Origin: Cytidiella melzeri
Taxonomy: Eukaryota > Basidiomycota > Agaricomycetes > Polyporales > Irpicaceae
DNA: 64,000 bases
Reading direction: 5' to 3'
NCBI GenBank assembly: GCA_022592445.1
Contig: JABYQR010000135.1
Coordinates: 46,020 to 110,019 of the forward strand
The position numbers and the translations under genes are program-made. Below the pieces are notes generated by a model, which saw nothing but the letters and a program-made list of their open reading frames with translations, was not told the origin of the DNA and made no database searches. Shown here one piece after another: positions 56,686 through 64,000 of the stretch (position 1 is the first letter of the stretch; every line of letters begins with the position of its first letter).

Positions 56686-57793
56686 ATGGCCGCCTTCCAG
56701 CTCACTAAAAAGGCTTTTACGCTGCCACCGACGGTGCGCACCCTTGCTTCTGGTGTCCCGAGCGCGTCACTCCTCAATCTTCAAGCCCGTGCGCCCGCTG
56801 GGCACGATGACCACCATCATGGTGAAGCTGGACCCCGCTCGGATACCCCTGCTGCGTGGGCGAGCAAGTTTTCTACCACACCTTCTGGACTGGTTTCCAA
56901 GAACTACGTCTCGGGTGAGCAATTTCATGTCCCCCAAGCGCAGTAGTTTCAACCGTAGCGTTTGGTTGTATGCTGACTGTTCTCCACCACTTTATTTCCG
57001 CGACAACAGCACAACCCACAGGTGTCTTTCAACAGCGTCTCATCCACACGACCGCACTTGCCAAGGACGCCCCCAACGTACCCGACTTTTCTGGCTACCA
57101 GGCCAAGTCGGAGGCGGCCAATCGTGGTCTTGCGTACTTTATGATTGGATCGCTCGGCGTCCTGTCTGCATCGACCGCCAAGTCAACTGTCACCGAGTTT
57201 CTAGGCACGATGGCTGCGTCCGCAGATGTTCTTGCGCTTGCCAAGGTCGAGGTTGAGCTGGGGAGTATCCCGGAGGGCAAGAACGTCATTATCAAGTGGC
57301 GTGGTAAGCCCGTGTTTATTAGGCATCGTACGCCGGACGAGATTGAGGAGGCGAAGAATACGGATTGGAAGAGTTTGAGGGACCCTGAGAGTGACGAGAG
57401 TAGGGCGAGGAGGCCAGAGTGGCTTGTTATGCTGGGTGTGTGCACTCATTTGGGTTGTGTGCCTATTGGTGAGGCTGGTGACTTTGGAGGATGGTAAGTA
57501 TTCTGTTTGCGAATGCTCTATATTGTGATATATTCATCCGGACTTCTTGAATCCTAGGTTCTGCCCATGCCATGGTTCCCACTACGATATATGTAAGTGT
57601 CGGTATCATTTTGCGGAGGATATGGCTGACAATTGTGTTTAGCTGGTCGCATCCGTAAAGGCCCTGCTCCAGTGCGTTTCCATCTCGGCATGTTCTTGTA
57701 TTGTGAGTGTGGCTGACGTTACATATATAGCTCAATTTGGAGGTTCCTCAACACGACTTCAACGACGCCGAGGGCAAGCTCGTCATTGGTTGA
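56686..57793 (+). CDS. RIP1: Rieske iron-sulfur protein of complex III (Rip1)
   Basis: Carries the 2Fe-2S centre that takes electrons from ubiquinol to cytochrome c1 in the mitochondrial inner membrane. The start MAAFQLTKKAFTLPPTVRTL begins a mitochondrial presequence; exon 1 ends KNYVS and joins AQPTGVFQQRLIHTTA. The N-terminal matrix-to-membrane segment reads NRGLAYFMIGSLGVLSASTA. The hinge and the LGSIPEGKNVIIKWRGKPVF strand lead to the cluster-binding loops CTHLGC (57441-57458) and CPCHGSHYD (57562-57588), with the intron placed between them at GGW/F. An exon SGRIRKGPAP precedes LNLEVPQHDF. The end KLVIG is complete (stop 57791-57793). All four ligands (two Cys, two His) are present. Confidence 0.95.
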
Positions 57794-58017
57794 TAATTTC
57801 TGTGCATACTGTCTAGACTATTCTATCAACGATTTCGACGCAATTGCACTTAATTCTGTTCGTGGTTTAGCCAGAAAGGATTGCAGATTATCTTGCGCAG
57901 CCCTGGGCTGCGTAGGCTAGTTGTACAGCTGCATCTTGGTGAAATTCATAACCTGACTAAAGAAAGCAAACACCTCAAACATGATTGGCGCTGTGCTGAT
58001 AATCTCAGAAACCCATA

Positions 58018-58513
58018 ATGTTCCCTGTGAACAGGGTGCTGGTTGGACAATATGAAGAGCCGTTGTTGATCCTGGACGAGGCGACGAGTGCAATCGGTAA
58101 ATGCGCACGCCACTTCTCTCGTCACTGTACTGATTTACCTTGGGGGTCAAAGACTATAAGACGGACGCGGTGATACAAGCGTCGCTCCGAAACGAGGTCG
58201 CAAAGGACGTGACGGTGCTCACCGTCGCACATCGGTTGCGGACCATCATGGATTATGACAAGGTCGTACGTATACGCCCGCTTCTGTTTCCAGTTTGTTT
58301 TCGTGAGCTCATGCAACACTGGAGCTGGATGAGAGTTGTACGTTTCTGCCCTCCTCCAATGGCTGCTTTCAGAGACTGAACTTTTAGTAGGTGGAATATG
58401 GCCCTCCAGCCGAGCTGCTCAAGACTGGCGAAGGGTCCTTTAGAGCGTTAGTCGATGCTAGTGGGGACAAGGATACGCTGTACGGGCTGGTACGTCGTGA
58501 AGAGTATAGATGA
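58018..58513 (+). pseudogene. Truncated ABCC-type transporter fragment (C-terminal ATPase end)
   Basis: The sequence PLLILDEATSAI/D (Walker B plus D-loop, ending at 58096), an intron to 58152, then YKTDAVIQASLRNEVAKDVT and VLTVAHRLRTIMDYDK (H-loop His) match the last nucleotide-binding domain of ABCC (multidrug-resistance) transporters. A last piece VEYGPPAELLKTGEGSFRAL and LVDASGDKDTLYGLVRREEY ends at TGA 58511-58513. Walker A, the Q-loop, the signature and both membrane domains are absent upstream, where the Rieske gene ends at 57793. Introns are retained, so this is a segmental copy rather than a retrocopy. An in-frame ATG exists at 58018, so a short transcript could be made. Confidence 0.7.
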
Positions 58514-58740
58514 CCAAAGGTTGCTATTGAACACCAGAAATACATATATACAGCGATACATATGCAGTGAAGCACGTGAGGTGTCGTTAAGAGTCGTGAG
58601 GGGGTATGCATATAGCACAAGGGTATCGATGCATGAACATGAACATGAAAATGGGCATAGTCTCGACCTCGTCCAAAGAAGCAAGTCTACAGAGCCCAGG
58701 GCGCGTGTAGATCAATGTGTGAGAAGCTCTCCCTGTCAAC

Positions 58741-60841
58741 CTAGACGCTCCCATTCAGCATCCCCGCTGCATCCATATATAAGAGAAAGCTGCCACTCAC
58801 CCTTCAAACTCACACTCCCCGTCCGCCCAAGTCCACTCGCCGTACTCGCCGCCACCTTCGACGCTAACCCTCCCAATCCCAGTTTCTTCTTCAACTTATT
58901 CTCGTCCCCTCCTCCAGTCACAATACTCGTCGTACTTCCGTCCTCTTTCCTTACCAGCTTTCTCCACAGTCTACCAGGGACCGAGGGAGACCCAGCCGCC
59001 GAGACGCCGATGCTGCCATGGTGAGTACTGCTCGGAGGGGTCATAGGTTCGGCGACAGACGAGCCCGAGCGTGAGCTTGGGGAGCGGGACACCGAAGACG
59101 ATAATGAAGCGTCTGGTACGTCCAAATTTGAAGACAATTTGGATGCTGGTGGTGGTGTCGTTCCAGATAAGAGCTCGCCTGAAGGTGGTGACACCGAGAG
59201 CTGTGCGACCGCTTCTTCGTCTTCACGAATAGACTCGACGATGGAGACGCTGCGCGAACGACTGTGTGACTGCCCTGAGCCTGTTCGTATGTGGTGTCTC
59301 GCGCGCATACGCTTTGCGTACGCCTTCGCGTCCTCTCCTTCGGCCGCGTTGACCCCATGCCCTCCTACTCTAGCGTCCACAAGCAAGCTCTCATCTTCCC
59401 TGTCCGACCCAGTACCATCCACCTCGTCCTCGATCTCGAATACACCCTCATCCGGCACCTTACTCTTCCTCCTCCAACCGCTCCGCGAACTATACACACT
59501 CGTCGTTGGACTCGCCATCTTTGGCCCGTTCCCCACCTGCGTCAACGTAAAGTCCCAGCTGTCCATCGTCATATGCGTCATCACACTCGGCACCCTCCTC
59601 CTCTCCTGCCGACTCGTCAAAGGCGGCAAACCCTTCAATACCGCTCCGACTAGGTACCCCTTCTTTTTCGCCGCCTTGAACCACCCCATCCCCAACAGCT
59701 GCTCCGCACTTGGTCTCTTCGTGGGCTCCTTGTTCAAACACATCTCGACGACCTCTGCGAATCCCGCGCTGAACGCGTGCGCGCGTCCGGTCCGTTCTAA
59801 TTTGGGAGGGGGAGCGGTGGCGATCTGTGTGAGGGCCGCGGAGGGCGCGGAACGACTGTAGGGAGCTCGGCCATGTGCGAGCTCGAGGGCGGTGACGCCG
59901 AAAGACCAGATGTCGGCGGAAGCGTCGTACTGCTTACCGGTGATGACCTCAGGCGCCATCCAGCAGGGGGTGCCAACAAAGGATTTGCGTTTGCCGAGGG
60001 CGCGGTGATTGTGTTTGTTGTGGCCATGGCTGTGACTGAGGCTGGGATGAGATGTGGAAGCTGGGGAGATGAAGACGAGGCCGCCGCCGGGGCGGCTGAA
60101 GGAGGAGGAGCCGATGGCGGCTCGTTTGGCTGCGGAGGTGGTCTCGTCAGGGGAGGAGGTGTCCCAGAGAGGTGCTGCGACACCGAGATCGCCGAGGAGG
60201 ACGGTGCCATCGTCGTCGATGAGGAGGTTGGCCGCCTTGACGTCCCGGTGGATGAGGCCGTTAATGTGCAAGTAGCTGATGAAGTGTCAGCAACTGGTAG
60301 GAATGCAAATGGTAAAATCCTCTCACTTCAGGCCTTCCAGCGCCTGCTTGAGTATGCAACGGACGACTTCCTCTTCCATACCCCCCGGCCAGGCGTAGCG
60401 CATCACGTCCATCGCGCTCCCTGCGTTCATCAGCCTGAGGGCGATGTACAGCTTGTGACCGTCCATCCAGGTTCCTCGGACTCGTAAAACGTTGGGATGT
60501 TTGCTCAGCGACATGAGCTGTGTTTCTTGCATGAGGAGATGGAGGGCGTGTGGTGGGAGACGGTCGAGGTCAACGACTTTAAGAGCGCATGGGGTTGGCG
60601 TTGGCGGCGATGTGGACGGCGATGGCGATGGGGGATGGAATGTAGCAGAGTAGACGATGGAAGAGGCTCCGAACCCTATGGGTGAACCGATAGTGTAGTC
60701 GTCTGCGCGATCACTAGGAGGGAGAAGAAGTGAGTGAACACATTTGCTAGAGGGGTCGTAGCAGTAGTACCTGTATAGCTGCCACTCGTCTTCGACTGCA
60801 CCGATGAACTTGCGGGAAGCTGTGCTCGCTGTGGTTGGCAT
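58741..60841 (-). CDS. Ste20-family kinase, Fray/OSR1-like
   Basis: A serine/threonine kinase of the germinal-centre VI (Fray/SPAK/OSR1) type; animal members phosphorylate ion transporters. The start MPTTASTASRKFIGAVEDEW (60841) joins, after an intron, DRADDYTIGSPIGFGASSIV. Landmarks: GFGASSIV glycine loop, CALKVVDLDRL with the ATP-binding Lys, HRDVKAANLLIDDDGTVLLG catalytic loop, and DLG in place of DFG (60190-60182). A long insert (RPGGGLVFISPASTSHPSLS) separates it from the activation segment KRKSFVGTPCWMAPEVITGK. A Ser/Pro-rich tail of about 230 residues follows; no clear OSR1 C-terminal domain is seen. Two C-termini are possible: reading through to 58736, or splicing AAGG/gtgagt..gcag/CGGGG to MLNGSV and a stop at 58743-58741. 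Three introns. Confidence 0.82.
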
Positions 60842-61670
60842 TATTAGGTATGTAGTTTGGCCGTATCTCTGTGTAGTGGTGAGAGGAAAGAGAAAGACAG
60901 AACACAAACAAGCGAGTGTGATGAAGGTTATGGTCGAGTACTATGCTCCAATCAGGTCCGATTACCGAAGCCAAGAAACCACATCCGCAGGCACATGAGA
61001 TCCAATCGGGGTATAGCTGGGTCGCACCATAGCGGCAAACGTCTTTGTTTCCTACACTCCCAAGCGAATGCGATGTCGGGCGGATATGAGCGCGGCGTAT
61101 GTCGTCGCGGCGACGAAAGGAGGGAATGTGGCGGTTTGAGGGATGGGCGTGCGACGAAAAAAATAAATATCACTGAGATGGGTGTGAAACGTCGCTCCGA
61201 CAACCAGCCCATCATATAATCTGTCTATAGCCAGTTTATCTAGACCAGCAATAATGGACATCCAGCGTACATAATTATCATTATATGCACAGTTCAACTA
61301 TCTGACCACCATATTATGTGTGATTGAACATGCACAGTGCGAGCAGAAGCCGCGAGAGACTCGGGCAATAGACATTTTGATCTCATGTTAAAACTATATA
61401 TAATATAATATGATATGATATGTAGTTACCCACGCCTTATTACAAGGACGCTTTAGGTAGCAGAGTTCCCACAGTCTTAGTATGGGAATTATGTAGCCGT
61501 ATATGGAAACTCTAGTAGTAACCATCACATTAGCTGAGACGTACAGATATGGGTTGTAGTAGTACTAGTCATATATGTACGCCTGTGTTCTAGTAGCATA
61601 GGAAATGACATGGAAAGCACATATGACTCCAGAGGATGTCTAAAGCATACATCTGAGGGCAAGTACTAGC
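60842..61670. other. AT-rich gene-poor region left of the Gcn4-box cluster
   Basis: No exon was recognised. There is a 23-bp ATAATATAATATGATATGATATG simple repeat at about 61401-61423. Two similar words, TATATGTACGCCTGTG (about 61571) and TTATGTACGCCTCTGG (about 61688), suggest imperfect direct repeats. An open frame on each strand across 60952-61297 shows no domain. Confidence 0.45.
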
Positions 61671-61778
61671 ATGAGTCATTTACTCATTATGTACGCCTCT
61701 GGTACAAGTGCTGAACCTAGTCATACAATGAGTCATGCATGAGTCATGCACTCATAGCATGAGTCATGCATGAGTCAT
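61671..61778. promoter_or_regulatory. Cluster of five Gcn4/AP-1-type sites
   Basis: The nonamer ATGAGTCAT, the complement of the best Gcn4 site ATGACTCAT, occurs perfectly at 61671-61679, 61728-61736, 61739-61747, 61759-61767 and 61770-61778. The last four form two pairs spaced by 2 bp. Random expectation for one site is about one per 260 kb per strand, so this density is striking. bZIP factors of the Gcn4/CpcA type bind it during amino acid starvation. The sites lie 74-181 bp before the TATA box at 61852. Confidence 0.85.
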
Positions 61779-61851
61779 GTACTTAGTAGTACAGTAGAAT
61801 AGCTGAAGTAGACATGTATAGTAGTCGCTTACATAAGTAGATACAGACATG

Positions 61852-61858
61852 TATATAA
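61852..61858 (+). promoter_or_regulatory. TATA box
   Basis: TATATAA follows ACATG and precedes GCAGAGCTGCTGAAGCAGC. It lies 74 bp after the Gcn4-box cluster and about 880 bp before the long ORF's ATG. A transcript would start near 61885 and probably splice out an intron beginning at GTAAGT (62029) and ending at TTCTTCCAG (62720). Confidence 0.6.
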
Positions 61859-62738
61859 GCAGAGCTGCTGAAGCAGCAAGAATAATAAGACTCATCTTCG
61901 AAGCTTAACAGCCTCTACCCCTCGCACACATATTCCACTTTGTTAGGTTATGAGCCCCGGCTTTTAACTTAACTACATCCACACTCTCAACGACATCTAC
62001 CAACCAGTATCCCCCAAGCTTTCTTATAAGTAAGTTTCTCTACTTTACTTTGTTTGGCCACATAGTAGTAGTAGAGTTGTACTGGTTGACTGCCTCAGCT
62101 TCGAATACAATATTCCCAACTGATCTTCTACAGCTAATTCCCTCACCTACTTGCCCCTTGCGTACGCACTCCCAACCCAGCTGAATACTTAAGCCACCCT
62201 TGGTGGTTCTCGACTTTAACGAGTCGTGCATTACGCGGAATCTGCCTAACACGCAGTGTAAAATCCGGTGGTGGAGGAACAAGCTCCCACTTGTACAAGT
62301 GGTAGATCGGCGGAGTAGTACAATAGGAGGGTAGTGTTGAGTGGCACTCTAAGCTCGTGACTTAGAGGCCTAGGACCTTCGTGTTGGCGCACGTCAGTCA
62401 GTCCTGGAATTAGAAATTGCCGCTTTTTGTAGCTGTAGAATTTCTTGAGGCATGTCGTCCACTTTTACTTTTGGTATCACGGAGATTGTGGACTCTCCAA
62501 TACTTCGTGGTGTTTCTTACATGCGCCATTATGTTTTTGTCGTATCATACCGACTGGTAGAAGTCGAAGTTGCAAGTGGTCATACTCGTCTTGAATCACT
62601 TGTGGAAAACTTTTACTCACATTCGACTTTTCCATTAGCAATCCCCAGGACTTTCTCAAGGAAAGTGTTGTGGATTGAATACGACGACATAAATCTTATA
62701 CTTTCGATTCTTTCTTCCAGACCATTATATTTTTGAAG
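61859..62738 (+). other. Probable 5' UTR with long intron; possible LTR
   Basis: Between the TATA box and the long ORF there is no convincing coding exon. The donor-like AAGTAAGT near 62027-62034 and the pyrimidine-rich acceptor TCGATTCTTTCTTCCAG at 62720 would define a 5'-UTR intron of about 690 nt, very long for this genome. The plus-strand frame 62452-62736 ends two bases before the ORF start but lies inside that intron. If the locus is a retroelement, this stretch would be the 3' part of its LTR plus primer-binding region; no clear primer-binding site was identified. Confidence 0.45.
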
Positions 62739-64000
62739 ATGCCGAATAACTCTCGCCGCACTTCCCGTCGCGTCAATGCCCGCTTCGCTCCCCATTCTCC
62801 CAATGATCCCTACCGCGTTCATGACTACACTCGGTTTGACCGTATGGGTCACCCCATCGTTATGGAGATAAGGAGTTCAGCGACTCCCATCTCCATCCGT
62901 ATGAGTCAAACCGATGCTCAGGATGCCAGGATCAATGTCAACTACGTTGACAGGGACGGAGTCAGGCGCATGGAATCGATGGAGTACAGCCTTCTCGGTC
63001 GTCACGGCTGGGACAGGTTCAGGCAGAGTGATAGGCAAAGGCACCTCCGAGAGGTTAATCACATCATTGATGAAGCCAATCGTGAGGCGGAATTGGATTT
63101 ATATAGACGAAGGCCTCGTAACGTCAGTGCGGAAATCAGGGCGCATCAAACCCAAAGTTCTTCCAGGGTTAATGCTGCACCTCCTCGCCGATCTGCGTCG
63201 CCGTCGCACCCTCATCCCCATCGTCATCCTACTCCAATGCCACCGCCTTTTGTGAGTGCAGGATTATCGCTTTGGGACATGGTTGCCCAGGCATTAAATA
63301 ATTTTGCATCTCCACAGACTTCTTCTACAATGGTCAATCCGCCTACACCGGTCATTCCGGATATCGTTGATGGTATGAACGGTTTAAATATCAGTTCACC
63401 AGTTTCTCATGATTCTTCAGAACCAGTAGTCCAGGCCGCTTCTGCTGCCGAGCCTACTCCGGTTCCGTCCTCCACTACTCAGGAGGAGGGACAGGTTGAA
63501 GATTCATGGCCAACGGTATACGCTCCCCAACCAGTCATTCCCACCTTTTCATTCGACGACTGGGTCCACGTTGATCGTACAGACACTAGGCCGGCTTTGC
63601 CTGTCTATTCGTGTGGTATGGTTTATGGCGTGGATGGACCAAAGGGGGAGGTTTTCAGGCCGGAGCAAGTTTGTTCCATCCTCGCCATGCAACACGTTAA
63701 CCATCCCAACTTTACGCCCAATGAGCTGTGCTTACGCTCTAGGGGACTGGTTGATACAATGGTCGTGAGCATGGGCAACAAATGCGAGCACTATCGTGAG
63801 ATGGTCGAGGAGCTGGAAGAATTTGCCAAGTCTCAGCGGATCAAGGAGATCACAGCCTGTGCCCGGATTTACCTCATGCTCAAGAGGGGACAGTGGCCGG
63901 ACTGTGATAATATCTGGAACACGTACTTTATCTCAGTTGCAGACTTTCACACAGCGATGGAGGTCTTCAATGGTCGCGATCATCTTAGCGATCACCAGCT
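62739..64000 (+). CDS. Unrecognised long ORF, 3' end outside window (possible gag-like)
   Basis: I do not recognise this protein. The frame from ATG 62739 is open for 420 codons to the edge with no stop. It starts MPNNSRRTSRRVNARFAPHS, very basic, then EIRSSATPISIRMSQTDAQD and a charged region (WDRFRQSDRQRHLREVNHII). A Ser/Pro-rich linker (about residues 150-265) separates this from a C-terminal globular part: TFSFDDWVHVDRTDTRPALP, PEQVCSILAMQHVNHPNFTP, EHYREMVEELEEFAKSQRIK and ARIYLMLKRGQWPDCDNIWN. Basic head, linker and helical domain resemble gag-like proteins of retroelements, but no zinc knuckle or protease is visible yet. The promoter has five Gcn4-type boxes. Confidence 0.7.
   Translation, partial: MPNNSRRTSRRVNARFAPHSPNDPYRVHDYTRFDRMGHPIVMEIRSSATPISIRMSQTDAQDARINVNYVDRDGVRRMESMEYSLLGRHGWDRFRQSDRQRHLREVNHIIDEANREAELDLYRRRPRNVSAEIRAHQTQSSSRVNAAPPRRSASPSHPHPHRHPTPMPPPFVSAGLSLWDMVAQALNNFASPQTSSTMVNPPTPVIPDIVDGMNGLNISSPVSHDSSEPVVQAASAAEPTPVPSSTTQEEGQVEDSWPTVYAPQPVIPTFSFDDWVHVDRTDTRPALPVYSCGMVYGVDGPKGEVFRPEQVCSILAMQHVNHPNFTPNELCLRSRGLVDTMVVSMGNKCEHYREMVEELEEFAKSQRIKEITACARIYLMLKRGQWPDCDNIWNTYFISVADFHTAMEVFNGRDHLSDHQ

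Noticed and set aside
59139..59861. 240-codon plus-strand open frame over the kinase gene
   Set aside because: It is the antisense of the Ser/Pro-rich tail of the Fray-type kinase, whose own frame carries all kinase motifs.
62452..62736. 94-codon ORF ending two bases before the long ORF's ATG, possibly coupled by reinitiation
   Set aside because: It ends in a strong intron acceptor context (TTCTTCCAG at 62720) and is best explained as part of a 5'-UTR intron.
1..64000. CRISPR arrays, bacterial operons or phage genes
   Set aside because: None seen; spliceosomal introns throughout show the DNA is nuclear fungal sequence.

Overview
The window is a gene-dense stretch of a filamentous fungus, most likely a basidiomycete (Agaricomycetes). 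The signs are short introns of about 45-70 nt with GT..AG ends in nearly every gene, compact spacing of about 2 kb per gene, and protein types typical of that group: a Bim1/X325 copper protein with a Ctr transporter, a Fray-type Ste20 kinase with a DLG motif, a PXA-domain protein and an Mph1 helicase. No prokaryotic features, rRNA genes, convincing tRNA genes or CRISPR arrays were seen. Exon models were built by hand from reading frame and splice signals; the organism call is inference.

Layout. 0.4-8.3 kb: an RNF14/Itt1-like RBR ubiquitin ligase, a large multi-KH RNA-binding protein, and V-ATPase subunit C. 8.5-17.1 kb: a sulfur/copper/iron neighbourhood with a double-rhodanese mercaptopyruvate sulfurtransferase, a small unknown gene, a GPI-anchored Bim1-like X325 copper protein, a Ctr copper transporter (tandem with Bim1), a single-rhodanese protein and frataxin. 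The frataxin reading frame is broken by one extra A in a short A run. 17.5-31 kb: mostly nuclear genes: an unknown basic protein, WDR70, the BET protein Bdf1, a G-patch/zinc-finger protein and the FANCM/Mph1 helicase. 31-42 kb: a second RBR ligase, an RBM26/27 (Rmn1-like) RNA-decay factor, a single-pass membrane protein and a PXA protein. 42-52 kb: 6-phosphogluconolactonase, poorly preserved or unrecognised genes, a degraded Ty1/copia 3' end, a secreted GH27 alpha-galactosidase, a trypsin-like peptidase with a presequence, and Npl4. 52-61 kb: a Cys3/Met4-type bZIP factor, Cox19, a secreted glycerophosphodiesterase, the Rieske protein, a truncated ABCC transporter fragment and a Fray/OSR1 kinase.

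61-64 kb: an AT-rich, gene-poor block with five perfect copies of the Gcn4/AP-1 nonamer ATGAGTCAT in 108 bp, a TATA box just downstream, a probable 5'-UTR intron, and an unrecognised long ORF (over 420 codons) that runs off the right edge. It may be the 5' part of a retroelement or a starvation-regulated lineage-specific gene; it is the least explained part of the window.

Functionally, 8.5-17 kb plus 52-58 kb hold several genes that could feed mitochondrial metal and sulfur chemistry: copper capture (Bim1-like) and import (Ctr), sulfane sulfur (two sulfurtransferases), Fe-S assembly (frataxin), Cox19 for cytochrome oxidase copper, the Rieske Fe-S protein, and a sulfur-type bZIP regulator. Apart from the Bim1/Ctr pair, this grouping may be chance.
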